A stretch of DNA of 55,731 nt from SZUA-265 sp966249405 (GTDB lineage Bacteria > Myxococcota_A > Polyangia > Polyangiales > Polyangiaceae): assembly GCA_966249405.1 (NCBI GenBank), contig CBINDO010000018.1, positions 1-55,731 on the forward strand, given 5' to 3'. The notes below the pieces were generated by a model. The model saw nothing but the letters and a program-made list of their open reading frames with translations. It did no database searches and was not told where the DNA came from. Each line of letters starts with the position of its first letter. Positions within the stretch are counted from its first letter, which is position 1. Position numbers and translations under genes: made by a program. Shown piece after piece: positions 32,763 through 41,661 of the stretch.

Positions 32763-34208
32763 ATGTTCTCTCGACCGTCCGCAATTGGCTTGGCCACCTT
32801 CAGTTTGGCCACCGCAGCATCGGCGCTCCCGAACGGTATTGCCAACAGCTCCTGCTCCGGATGCCATTCGGCAGATGTCGACTATGACGGCACTCTGGCT
32901 CTCGTCGCCAACGGCGAGCTGGCACCGGGAGTGGCGACGTCGTTCACTCTTCGCATCGAAGAATCCCACATGAGGAGCGCTGGCTTCTTCGTCTATTCTG
33001 CGGGTGTCGGCACCTTCACCGCGGGCAGCGGGAGCCGCGTGATGTCTGACGGCATCGTTCACTCGCGCCCAGCATCGGCCGACGATGGAGTGGTCGAGTT
33101 CGAGTTTTCTTGGACCCCACCCGAGCAGGCGAACGGGCTGGACATGTGGGTCTACGTAGTGGCCGCCGACGACAGTAGCTCCCAAACCGGAGACATCGCC
33201 GTCTCGGCGACGTTTCCGTTCGTCTGGGGCTGCGATGGTCTCACGCTGTACGAAGACATCGACGGCGATGGCTACGGCTCTGCCGACGGCGCGCGAAGCT
33301 TGGGTTGTGCCGCTCGCGAAGGGTGGTCGACGACGGGCACGGATTGCAACGATTTGTGGGTCAGCATTCATCCCGGCGCGACCGAAACCGCCAACCGCAA
33401 GGACGATGACTGCAATGGCGAAGTCGACGACGGCATCGTCATCAACACATGGTATGCCGACCGCGATGGCGATGGGTTCGGAGACGTCGGCACCGTCGTC
33501 GAAGCGCAGGACGCGCCGGAAGGTTACGTCGCCAACGGCGAGGATTGCAGCGCTCTCGAGCCAACGGTCTCACCGTTGGGGATCGAGACCTGCGACGGCG
33601 TCGACAACGACTGCAATCACGTCATCGACGACGGAGAGGGGGTGTACGTCACTTGCGGCGTGGGGATCTGCAGTCGTCGCTTGGAGACGTGCGACACGGA
33701 GTGTGTCCCCGGCACCCCTTTGGTCGAGATCTGCGATGGCCTCGACGATGACTGCGACGGTGAAGTCGACGAAGACGTGACGTGCCCCGACGGTTCACCG
33801 TGTGAGTCCGGCCGCTGCCCGGTGGTTGACGCGGACGCTGCAACGTCGGGGCTCGCTGCGTCCGCCGACGCAGCGGCTGAGGATGCGGCGACCACTTGGG
33901 CCGATCTCGGCACCTCCATCGAACGCGCCCACGTCGAGGACGCCGGTGCAACACCGACTGCTCCGAGCCGCGACGCGAGCGCGGCTGTAAACCACTCCAC
34001 GCGCGACGCCTCGACGCAAACAGCCAAGCCACGCGCCATTAACATGGACGGCGAAGGTGGGGGCTGCACAGTCCGCAGGGCCGGCGACACGTCTTGGACT
34101 TGGCTGGCTTTTGTGTGCGTCGCTCTGGCGTTGCGCCGTCACACGGCTAGCGCTTTCCGCCGTGCTGACGGTCTACCTCGGCGCGCCTACGCTCGAACGC
34201 TCCGCTAA
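32763..34208 (+). CDS. Exported protein: CxxCH / anchor-V-like domain, MopE repeats, MYXO-CTERM-like end
   Basis: A 481-residue protein with a signal peptide (about 1-22). Near the start is CSGCH (31-35), a c-type haem motif also found in 'choice-of-anchor V' proteins. A Reelin-like beta domain follows (ELAPGVATSFTLRIEESHM to SATFPFVW). Then come three MopE-type metal-binding repeats: TDCNDLW...PGATETANRKDDDCNGEVDDG, EDCSAL...DNDCNHVIDDG and CDGLDDDCDGEVDED. A Thr/Ala/Asp linker leads to GEGGGCTVRRAG, a hydrophobic helix (TWLAFVCVALAL) and Arg-Arg, the layout of the MYXO-CTERM sorting signal with its conserved Cys. About 20 further residues follow, more than usual. It is expected on the cell surface. 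Confidence 0.88.
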   Translation: MFSRPSAIGLATFSLATAASALPNGIANSSCSGCHSADVDYDGTLALVANGELAPGVATSFTLRIEESHMRSAGFFVYSAGVGTFTAGSGSRVMSDGIVHSRPASADDGVVEFEFSWTPPEQANGLDMWVYVVAADDSSSQTGDIAVSATFPFVWGCDGLTLYEDIDGDGYGSADGARSLGCAAREGWSTTGTDCNDLWVSIHPGATETANRKDDDCNGEVDDGIVINTWYADRDGDGFGDVGTVVEAQDAPEGYVANGEDCSALEPTVSPLGIETCDGVDNDCNHVIDDGEGVYVTCGVGICSRRLETCDTECVPGTPLVEICDGLDDDCDGEVDEDVTCPDGSPCESGRCPVVDADAATSGLAASADAAAEDAATTWADLGTSIERAHVEDAGATPTAPSRDASAAVNHSTRDASTQTAKPRAINMDGEGGGCTVRRAGDTSWTWLAFVCVALALRRHTASAFRRADGLPRRAYARTLR

Positions 34209-34230
34209 AAAGCGTTCCGCCATTGAACGC
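34207..34230 (-). terminator. Intrinsic terminator of the CotH gene
   Basis: On the minus strand GCGTTC-AATGGCG-GAACGC (6-bp stem) is followed by TTTTT (34211-34207). It lies 27 nt after the CotH stop codon. The T tract points to the minus strand; the converging MopE-like gene ends at its foot. Confidence 0.7.
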
Positions 34231-34257
34231 GCCCGGCACGCTCACCCGTCCCCAGCG

Positions 34258-36000
34258 TTACCATTGCGAATCGAGCCATTCACCCCGAGCCCGCAAAAAG
34301 TCCTTCATGACCTGGAGCTGAGCTTCCCAGGTATCACCTTCGGGAACGGAGAATATCCCGGTGGCCACGTCGCAAATCGGCCAGCGCTCGTAATCTCGAG
34401 AGACCGCGTTGCTCAACGGGGCGGCCGTGGATGCGATCAAGTTCTCCAGGTTTGCCTGTGAGAGGACGCCGGTTCGAAGCGTGCGCCAACGGGTACGCAC
34501 CAGGTCGGCAAAGCTACCTTCCGCGATCAAACGCTGGAACCAGTCGTTGCTCCCGTTGCGGAACTCGTACGCCCAACCCACCGGGTTGTTGTTGCAGAAG
34601 GTCGTCCCGCCGTCTGCCAAGATCAGGTTGAAGTCCCAGAGTGGCCCGGCGACGATCTTTTGATCCCGTTCCTTGTAGAAGTACACGGACCGTGTATACG
34701 CGTCACCGTTGCGTAGCAACTCGTTGAGGATCAACGTGTCGACGAACGACGCTACATCGATGTAGTCGGCGTACGGACCCATGGGTGAGCGATGAATCGC
34801 GTCGTTGAAGGCGGTGATGTACTCCGTCAGGTATGCCTCCTGCGGAGCGTTCAACGTCGCGGGATCGACGACCTCGAGATCGGACCAGCACGTCGCGTCG
34901 CCGATCCCTCCACCACCTCCAAAACCCCCGCCGCCGCCACCACCGAACCCACCCCCACCGCAATCGACGGCAGGGAACTGCCCCGAGCCTTCGGTGGGAC
35001 ATTGCCCGAACGCGTGCTGAATCTCGGCCCCACCCGTACAAGTGATCATCGGCTCTTCGGCAGCGGCCCAATCGAACTTGAAGATGTAGCCCCCCGAGAT
35101 CTTGTCCGGTTCCGTATCGTTTTCCTCGAGCTCCTTGAGGTTCAGGCGCCGCTTGCTGTTCTTGATGGTCTCGGCGACCATGTAGATGCCTTCGTAGTCC
35201 CCGGCCTCCAACGGTCCACCGTCTTGGTTGATGTAGACCTCGGCGAACTCGTATCGGGGAGCCGCGAGACCCAGCTGCATCCCTAGCTCGAACGCGAACG
35301 CATTGCGGATCAGGGAGCGATCCTCGTAGGGGCCGATGAGCGCCCAGTCCGATTCAGCAGGCATGCCCAAGAACGCCAGATCGAGATCCGAGTTGGTTTC
35401 GTCCCAAAACTCGACCTTGTACGGGGCCTTCTCGAAGCTCGCGGAGCTCTGGCCACGAACGTGATACCCGGCGCGGGCCGCGAGTGATGGCGCTTGTGAT
35501 AACTTGGCGACACCATTGCTTGGCGCGATGGCGATGATGGCGGCATCTTGGGTAACCCAATCCCCACCCTCCTTCCGGTCGGGCTTGCCACCGCCGAAAC
35601 CGTCTACGACGACGAGCGCCAAATCCGAACTCGCGTCGATGGCGCGTGCCACGAATACCGCTCCCGCTCCAGCCTCGAGCGGCGCCCCGCCTTCGAACGC
35701 CTGCGCCCTGACTCGAGTGCTCTCCGTTATGGTCAGGGGACCACTGTAAACCGGGGAGGCCAACGTCGGCGCGCTGCCGTCGAGCGTGTAGTGGATCTCG
35801 GCGGTAGCACTCTTACCGGTGAGCTCCACCGTGAGCTGCCCTTCGAACAAGCCGCCTGCAGGGCTGATCGACACGGCACTGGCTGGTGGCGGCTCTGGTG
35901 CGTCCGCGCTCGGTGAAGTGTCCGATTGTTTGGATGAGCAGGCACCTAATACTAACATCGGGGCACAAATCAACCCCAAGCGTCGAAGCGAAATCACCAT
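34258..36000 (-). CDS. CotH-kinase family lipoprotein with a chitobiase-like beta domain
   Basis: A 580-residue protein. Lipobox VLGAC with Cys21. Residues about 42-115 form a chitobiase/FN3-type domain (IHYTLDGSAPTLASPVYSGPL, read in parts). From about 130 the CotH domain: ARAGYHVRGQSSASFEKAPYKVEFWD, WALIGPYEDRSLIRNAFAFELG and the later GPLWDFNLILADGG with the Asp of the kinase-like site. CotH proteins are atypical secreted kinases first known from spore coats. A Gly-rich insert (about 350-372, alternating GGGG and F) interrupts the domain between two cysteines. Surface kinase activity is possible; target unknown. It is divergent from the MORN-like gene. Confidence 0.9.
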   Translation of the reverse strand: MVISLRRLGLICAPMLVLGACSSKQSDTSPSADAPEPPPASAVSISPAGGLFEGQLTVELTGKSATAEIHYTLDGSAPTLASPVYSGPLTITESTRVRAQAFEGGAPLEAGAGAVFVARAIDASSDLALVVVDGFGGGKPDRKEGGDWVTQDAAIIAIAPSNGVAKLSQAPSLAARAGYHVRGQSSASFEKAPYKVEFWDETNSDLDLAFLGMPAESDWALIGPYEDRSLIRNAFAFELGMQLGLAAPRYEFAEVYINQDGGPLEAGDYEGIYMVAETIKNSKRRLNLKELEENDTEPDKISGGYIFKFDWAAAEEPMITCTGGAEIQHAFGQCPTEGSGQFPAVDCGGGGFGGGGGGGFGGGGGIGDATCWSDLEVVDPATLNAPQEAYLTEYITAFNDAIHRSPMGPYADYIDVASFVDTLILNELLRNGDAYTRSVYFYKERDQKIVAGPLWDFNLILADGGTTFCNNNPVGWAYEFRNGSNDWFQRLIAEGSFADLVRTRWRTLRTGVLSQANLENLIASTAAPLSNAVSRDYERWPICDVATGIFSVPEGDTWEAQLQVMKDFLRARGEWLDSQW

Positions 36001-36139
36001 TGGGTGTTAGTTTATCCGACTTCCAGTGCAGCGCCCAGCTTTCCACGCACCACTCAATTTCGCTGCCTCGCCGCGGTGCCGCAGCGCGAGCAGCCTCGAA
36101 TAAACAGCCAACGGGTGCAACACCACGGCGGGTTGTGAA

Positions 36140-36145
36140 TATACT
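36140..36145 (+). promoter_or_regulatory. Putative -10 element for a leaderless message
   Basis: TATACT (36140-36145) is a near-consensus -10 element, only 6 nt before the ATG at 36152. If used, transcription would begin at or near the start codon. The -35 position (around 36117) has no good match. Confidence 0.3.
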
Positions 36146-36151
36146 CGGCGC

Positions 36152-38182
36152 ATGCCAGCGCAGCCTTGGCCCGAGCCTACACGCCCCGCCCATCTCCCTA
36201 CACGCGCCGTATGGGAGGCGGAGCACCACATCTGGCGCGTAGGTGACGACGACGACGAAGGCCGTTGGCACGGGCAGCAGTTCACTTATCGCAGCAACGG
36301 CACGTTGCAAGGCGAGTTCGTGTACGTCGCCGGTAAACCCGACGGCAAGTTCCGTCGGTTTCACCCCGATGGCAAGCTCTCTGTCGAAGGTGAGCACCGC
36401 ATGGGCGAACCGATTGGCACGCACGTCACTTACCGATCACGTGAGGCCAACGATGAAGCGGTGCACGAGTGCTGCCTGCCACCGAACGCTTGGAAGCTGG
36501 AGACTCACTTCCCGGAGGACGGCCGCTTCTTGGAGGACTACTACGACGACACGGGCCGTCGCTTGCTACGCGACGGTTCCCCCCACCCCGAGCTACCCGT
36601 CGGCGTCTCACCAACGGCGCGCTTCGACGTGCAAAGGCCCGGGTGGGTCGAAGGGCGCTTCGAACGCGGCAAGCAACATGGCTGCTTCAACTACTGGACG
36701 GTGCGCGGCGCGCTGCAAGAAGTAGCGAACTTCAAGCAGGGACACCTCGACGGCCTAAGGGAGCGATTCCTCGACGACCGTTGCGTCGAACGCAAGATGT
36801 ACAAGGCAGGCCAGCCCGACGGCTGTGCGTGGGAACTCGTGGCGGCCGCGCGCTTCGAAAACCCGGCCATCGCTGCGCACGAAGGTTTCTACGAACGAGG
36901 TACACCGTGCGGGAAGTGGCGCTATCTCGACGCAGCTGGACAGATAGTCGCCACCGTCGACCTGGGACCGGCCGAGTTGGAAGTGTCGCCCGACGACGCC
37001 GTACTGCGCACGATCACTCCTCAAGATACCCTAACGCTCGACCCCGCGCGCGAGCACGTCCGGCGCCTGCTCTATGCGGCTCATCACGATGACGAGGCGA
37101 CGCTCCGGGCACAGGTGGCCCAGGTCCCGCAGCTGTTGCCACACGTCTCGGAGCAAATCGTGGCGCAGATTCGTTCCCAGAACCTCGAGGTGCCGCAACA
37201 GCTCGCCAAGCTGCTGCACTGGTTGATGCGTGGAGTGCGCGCCGAGCACGTGTTTCGCACCCTGAGCGCCATGTTCCTGCGTGACCCCGAGGTGAGCATG
37301 CAACTACTCGCGGTCGCGCTGCGATTGGCGCCGAACGAGCTCGAGACCAAGGCCGCCGAAGTGCTGATACTGACGGGCATGGGGTACGTTGACCTCGCAC
37401 GCGCCAAAATCGCGAGTTTGGAGGCCTCGCACCCGAGAGAGGCTAGCGAGTTGGCGTTCAATCTGCGGGTGACGTTTCCGCAGTTCGACTATTGGCCGAC
37501 GCGAGTCCCGATCGAGGGCGAGGTGTCGAAGGAGTTGCCGGCTTCCGTCGGACAAGACGTCGAACAGCTGCGAGGCGCCCTCGCCAAGGCCGCCGTCCGC
37601 CTGGGCTTGGTGCGGCGTGCACTCGAAGACCACCGCGCGAAGCACTCGCAGAGCGCGTTTGCGCTGCCACCCGATCTGTCTCACTGGACGCTACCCGAGC
37701 CGCCCACCCTCGAGGACTTCTCCTTCGAGACAGAGGTCGAAGACGCCGCCGAGCAGCCAGACACGGTGCGAGTCCAAGAGACGTTGGACCTCCGCGGCTT
37801 CAGCCTGACCGAGCTCATGTTCCAGGCGCGCACGGAATGGACCACGCTGTGTTGGTTGCACTTCGCCTGCGGTGGGACGGCCGACGCGGTTGGACGGCTC
37901 GAGCTGCCGGCGCGCGTCGTCGACCAACCGCAATTTGCCGCAGCGTTGGCCCAGGCGTTTCAGGAACTGTACCGGGTTACCGACCAACTGCGGACCTCCG
38001 GCATCCGTTCGCGCAATCAAGGTCTGGCAGAGTGCGCCTGGGAGGGATGCCGCGTCTCGGAGCTGAGCAGAGGCCTGCTCTTGCAGACGTACGCGGAGTT
38101 CCGTGAGCGGCGGGCCGCCTTGTACTTCGCCGCCGACGCCACCTGTCGCTCGGTGTGGCAAGACGACCTCCGGGCCACTTGA
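36152..38182 (+). CDS. MORN-like repeat protein with a helical C-terminal half, unknown function
   Basis: A 676-residue protein with no signal peptide or membrane segment. Residues about 35-270 consist of MORN-variant beta-hairpin repeats: DGKFRRFHPDGKLSVEGEHRMGEPIG, GCFNYWTVRGALQEVANFKQGHLDG, GFYERGTPCGKWRYLDAAGQ (each read in parts), with the G-x-W/F-x-x-Y spacing of MORN/YwqK proteins. From about 290 the protein is helical, with TPR-like stretches (EPSMQLLAVALRLAPNELET-like), and has no recognised domain. MORN modules often bind partners or lipids. The C-terminal half is unique to my eye. It ends 136 nt before the barrel-like gene. Confidence 0.8.
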   Translation: MPAQPWPEPTRPAHLPTRAVWEAEHHIWRVGDDDDEGRWHGQQFTYRSNGTLQGEFVYVAGKPDGKFRRFHPDGKLSVEGEHRMGEPIGTHVTYRSREANDEAVHECCLPPNAWKLETHFPEDGRFLEDYYDDTGRRLLRDGSPHPELPVGVSPTARFDVQRPGWVEGRFERGKQHGCFNYWTVRGALQEVANFKQGHLDGLRERFLDDRCVERKMYKAGQPDGCAWELVAAARFENPAIAAHEGFYERGTPCGKWRYLDAAGQIVATVDLGPAELEVSPDDAVLRTITPQDTLTLDPAREHVRRLLYAAHHDDEATLRAQVAQVPQLLPHVSEQIVAQIRSQNLEVPQQLAKLLHWLMRGVRAEHVFRTLSAMFLRDPEVSMQLLAVALRLAPNELETKAAEVLILTGMGYVDLARAKIASLEASHPREASELAFNLRVTFPQFDYWPTRVPIEGEVSKELPASVGQDVEQLRGALAKAAVRLGLVRRALEDHRAKHSQSAFALPPDLSHWTLPEPPTLEDFSFETEVEDAAEQPDTVRVQETLDLRGFSLTELMFQARTEWTTLCWLHFACGGTADAVGRLELPARVVDQPQFAAALAQAFQELYRVTDQLRTSGIRSRNQGLAECAWEGCRVSELSRGLLLQTYAEFRERRAALYFAADATCRSVWQDDLRAT

Positions 38183-38317
38183 CGTGGCCGTGGCGCGGGC
38201 GCCACCACAGGGGCAGACTTGCACGGGAGATCGCGCCGCAGCGGATTGCGGACCATTTCAGCGACGTTACGCGTCGTCGACCATTGCGCCTGCGAGACAT
38301 CGCCCAATGGAGGGGAC

Positions 38318-38902
38318 ATGTCTCTCATGTCTCGCCCACGCCGTGCCAGTACCTCGTTGCGCCAAAAGTCTAGGCTGCCGCAGCTTCTGAGCTCCCTCGC
38401 GCTCGCGTCAGCAGTGACGGTCGCCTACGCCAAACCGTCACACGCCGATACCATCATCGGCGTTCAAGGTAACGTGAACTCCCTGAGCGAACCCTCACGC
38501 GACGGCACGGGCGTCGGCATCGACGTGCTAGTTGGAAGACGCTTGGACTTGACCCTGTTGACGGTGGGAACGGAGTTGAGTTTGGGCACGCATACATTCG
38601 CGGGTGCAGACGATGCGACGGCCTATCGCGCTCTCGTAGGCGCCAACCTGGGCATTGGTTCGATCATCAGGCCCAGCGTGTTCGGCCACATCGGTGTTGG
38701 CCACATTGCCGTCGATCCCGACGCCGTCCCGGACCAGACGCGGACCAGCCTCGCCGGCGATGTCGGCGTTGCTCTGGACTTCACCTTGTTGCCGCTGATC
38801 GACATCGGTGTCCAAGGGTCGTACAACGCGATCAGCGGCACGTCGAACACGGACGCGTTCCGGTGGCTGCAGGCTGGCGTTCACGCGACGTTGGTGTTGT
38901 GA
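38318..38902 (+). CDS. Small exported protein, probable outer-membrane beta barrel
   Basis: I chose ATG 38318 because GGAGGGGAC precedes it directly; 194 residues. A basic N-terminus and hydrophobic stretch end at AYAKPSHA, a likely signal cleavage site. The mature part has about eight alternating strands (IIGVQGNVNSL, IDVLVGRRLDLTLLTVGTEL, YRALVGANLGIGS, VFGHIGVGHIAV, VGVALDFTLLPLIDIGVQGSYNAI, LQAGVHATLVL; some read in parts), the pattern of an eight-stranded OmpA/OmpX-like barrel. There is no clear terminal aromatic residue, which weakens the call. It is not related by sequence to its neighbours. Confidence 0.75.
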   Translation: MSLMSRPRRASTSLRQKSRLPQLLSSLALASAVTVAYAKPSHADTIIGVQGNVNSLSEPSRDGTGVGIDVLVGRRLDLTLLTVGTELSLGTHTFAGADDATAYRALVGANLGIGSIIRPSVFGHIGVGHIAVDPDAVPDQTRTSLAGDVGVALDFTLLPLIDIGVQGSYNAISGTSNTDAFRWLQAGVHATLVL

Positions 38903-38935
38903 GCCGCCCCGTCTCACCACGGTGGGAGTGAGCCG

Positions 38936-38952
38936 CACCTCGGCTAGAGGTG
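38936..38952. terminator. Short hairpin between convergent genes
   Basis: CACCTC-GGCTA-GAGGTG is a perfect 6-bp stem with a 5-nt loop. It lies 34 nt after the barrel-like gene and 29 nt before the end of the PEP synthase gene. No T tract. Confidence 0.4.
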
Positions 38953-38980
38953 CTGGGCCCACCCCCTCAATCCGATTCGA

Positions 38981-41380
38981 TCACTTACCGAGGTGCTGGA
39001 GCACGAGCGGCAGTGCGTCGGGGGTTACCGAGATGGTGTCGATCCCCACGTCGGCGAGGAACCGCGCGAACTCGGGATGGTCGCTCGGCGCCTGACCGCA
39101 AATCCCGACCTTGCGCCCCTTGGCGTGAGCACGCTCGATGACCATCGCGATGAGTTGCTTGACGCCCGGATCTTGTTCATCGAAGATGTGAGACAAGAGT
39201 TCGGAGTCGCGGTCCACCCCGAGGGCCAGCTGCGTGAGGTCGTTCGACCCGATCGAGAATCCGTCGAACAGGTCGGAGAACTCGGAGGCCAATATCACGT
39301 TGTTGGGGATCTCGCACATCACGTAGACTTCCAGCCCATTGCCCCCGCGCGGCAGGCCCGAGGCCGCCATCGCTTCCAATACGCGTTTGCCCTCGGTGAG
39401 CGTCCGGCAGAACGGAATCATCACCTTGACGTTGGTGAGCCCGAGCTCGTTACGCACTCGCGCGATGGCGCGGCACTCGAGAGCAAATGCCTCCTTGTAA
39501 CGGTCGTCGTAATAACGAGACGCGCCGCGGAAACCGATCATGGGGTTGTGCTCTACGGGTTCGAACGTCTCGCCACCGAGCAGGCCGGCATATTCGTTGG
39601 TCTTGAAGTCGCTGAACCGTACGATCACGGGTCGCGGATAGAAGGCGGCAGCGATCTGAGCCACACCGCTGGCCAACCGTTCGATGAAGAACTCGGCTGG
39701 GGAGTTGTAACCCGCCACTTTGGCCTGGATCTTCGCGTTCGTCGCGGCGTCCGGAACTCGTTCGGGGTGTAGCAGCGCCATCGGGTGAACACCGATCCAA
39801 CTGTTGATGACGAATTCGATCCGGGCTAATCCAACACCAGCACTTGGGAGCCGGCCGGCGTTGAAGGCCAGCTCGGGGTTTCCGACGTTCAACATCACAG
39901 GTACGCTCGGGGCCGGCAGCTTGGCCACGTCTACGGTTTGCCGCTCGAAGGGAACGATCCCGGCGTACACCTTGCCTTCATCGCCTTCGGCACAGCTCAC
40001 CGTTACGGTCTGCCCCGTTTGCAGCGTCTGGGTACCAGTCAGGGTGCCGACCACGCACGGGATGCCGAGCTCACGTGAGACAATTGCGGCGTGACACGTA
40101 CGACCCCCTTGGTTGGTGACGACGGCGCTGGCGCGCTGTAGAACCGGCTCCCAGTCGGGATCGGTCATTTCGGCGACCAGGACCTCACCGGGCTGAAACT
40201 TGGACAACTCGTCGACTCCGTGAATCACGCGCACGACGCCCGTGCCGACCTTGGCCCCCACGCTCTTTCCTACGACCAGCGGTTTGCCGGCCTTGCCGCC
40301 CATCCGGAAGAACTCGAACTTGCCTTCACCTTCGTTCGAGTGAACCGTCTCTGGACGCGCCTGCACGATGTAGAGCCGCCCCGTGTTGCCATCTTTCGCC
40401 CATTCGATGTCCATGGGTGTGGGGCGGTTCGAGACCGCGCTGTAGTGGGCCTCGATCTTGGCGGCCCAACGAGCGAGCTCCAACACCTCGGGATTGCTGA
40501 GCACGAAGGTCTGACGTTGTTCGCGAGACACGCGACGTTGGGCTACGCGTTTGGTGCCGCCTTGCGCGTAGACGAGCTTGACCGCCTTCTCACCGAGGTC
40601 TCGCCGCACGATCGCTGGAAACCCCGCCGCCAAGGTCGGCTTGTGCACGAGGAACTCGTCGGGGTTGACCTGACCTTGAACCACGGTCTCGCCCAAGCCC
40701 CAAGCGCCGGTGATCAGAATGACATCGCGACAGCCGCTCTCGGTGTCCAACGTGAATATTACACCTGCAGCGCCGATATCGCTGCGCACCATCTTCTGAA
40801 CGCCAACGGACAACGCGACGTCGCGGTGGCGGAACCCACGCTCGGCGCGGTACACGATGGCGCGGTCGGTAAACAGCGACGCCATGCAATCGGCGACGGC
40901 GCGCAGCAAGTCGGGCACCCCGTGTACGTTCAAATACGTCTCTTGTTGGCCGGCGAAAGATGCCGTCGGCAAATCTTCCGCTGTCGCGCTCGATCGCACC
41001 GCCACGTCCGTCGCCATCTCGCCGCTCTGCTGAGACAACTGCCGGTAGGCTACGCCCAACTCTTCGACGACTTCGGGCGGCAACGGGGCCTGCCTTATCA
41101 ATTGACGAATCTCGGCGCCGACCTTCGCGAGTGCCGCGACGTCGCTCACCTGGAGCGCGTCGAGCTTGCGGTAGATCTCCTCGGCAATGCCGGCTCGCTC
41201 GAGGTGCAGGCGGTAGCCGTCGGCAGTGATCGCGAAGCCGTCGGGCACGGCGATCCCCAATTTCGAGAGGTTTTGAACCATCTCGCCAAGTGAGGCGTTC
41301 TTGCCGCCAACGCTCGGTACGTCACGAATCGAGAGGTCGCGGAACGGGATTACGTAGGGTTTCTGGGTGCGGGTGCTCAT
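38981..41380 (-). CDS. ppsA: Phosphoenolpyruvate synthase
   Basis: The ATG at 41380 (MSTRTQKPYVIPF) gives 799 residues, the normal length. Order: ATP-grasp domain at the N-terminus (SVGGKNASLGEMVQNLSK, AVRSSATAEDLPTASFAGQQ), the swivelling phosphohistidine domain with GGRTCHAAIVSRELGIPCVVG (His430 is the catalytic histidine), and the PEP/pyruvate-binding barrel (GFRGASRYYDD, GSNDLTQLALGVDRDS, ICGQAPSDHPEFARFL). The enzyme makes PEP from pyruvate and ATP for gluconeogenesis, and thereby the PEP used by DAHP synthase. A 14-nt palindrome lies 42 nt upstream of the start. It is divergent from the P-type ATPase. Confidence 0.97.
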   Translation of the reverse strand: MSTRTQKPYVIPFRDLSIRDVPSVGGKNASLGEMVQNLSKLGIAVPDGFAITADGYRLHLERAGIAEEIYRKLDALQVSDVAALAKVGAEIRQLIRQAPLPPEVVEELGVAYRQLSQQSGEMATDVAVRSSATAEDLPTASFAGQQETYLNVHGVPDLLRAVADCMASLFTDRAIVYRAERGFRHRDVALSVGVQKMVRSDIGAAGVIFTLDTESGCRDVILITGAWGLGETVVQGQVNPDEFLVHKPTLAAGFPAIVRRDLGEKAVKLVYAQGGTKRVAQRRVSREQRQTFVLSNPEVLELARWAAKIEAHYSAVSNRPTPMDIEWAKDGNTGRLYIVQARPETVHSNEGEGKFEFFRMGGKAGKPLVVGKSVGAKVGTGVVRVIHGVDELSKFQPGEVLVAEMTDPDWEPVLQRASAVVTNQGGRTCHAAIVSRELGIPCVVGTLTGTQTLQTGQTVTVSCAEGDEGKVYAGIVPFERQTVDVAKLPAPSVPVMLNVGNPELAFNAGRLPSAGVGLARIEFVINSWIGVHPMALLHPERVPDAATNAKIQAKVAGYNSPAEFFIERLASGVAQIAAAFYPRPVIVRFSDFKTNEYAGLLGGETFEPVEHNPMIGFRGASRYYDDRYKEAFALECRAIARVRNELGLTNVKVMIPFCRTLTEGKRVLEAMAASGLPRGGNGLEVYVMCEIPNNVILASEFSDLFDGFSIGSNDLTQLALGVDRDSELLSHIFDEQDPGVKQLIAMVIERAHAKGRKVGICGQAPSDHPEFARFLADVGIDTISVTPDALPLVLQHLGK

Positions 41381-41421
41381 GGTGTGCGCCTTCGGGGTAA
41401 CGAGGTCCAGGTAGGCCCCGC

Positions 41422-41435
41422 CCCTTTGCAAAGGG
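41422..41435. promoter_or_regulatory. 14-nt perfect palindrome upstream of ppsA
   Basis: CCCTTTGCAAAGGG is fully self-complementary and lies in the 281-nt divergent gap between ppsA and the P-type ATPase gene, 42 nt before the ppsA start. An operator is the simplest reading. Confidence 0.45.
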
Positions 41436-41661
41436 CGTGCGCGATGTGAAACCGACGGAAACGGCGCGTGTGGACCGTTGACTCGCCGGGGTCCGGCGCA
41501 CGATGTGCGGGCCCACTGGCGTGGTCCGCAGCAATTGCGCATAAGTCAGACTGGGCGCAGCTCTGACCCGCGCTTGGTCATCGGGCGGCCCCGAACGGGT
41601 TCTGGCTCACCGCCGCCGAACAGTGGGGCGTGAGGCCCACACAATCCTGTAAAAGGACCGC

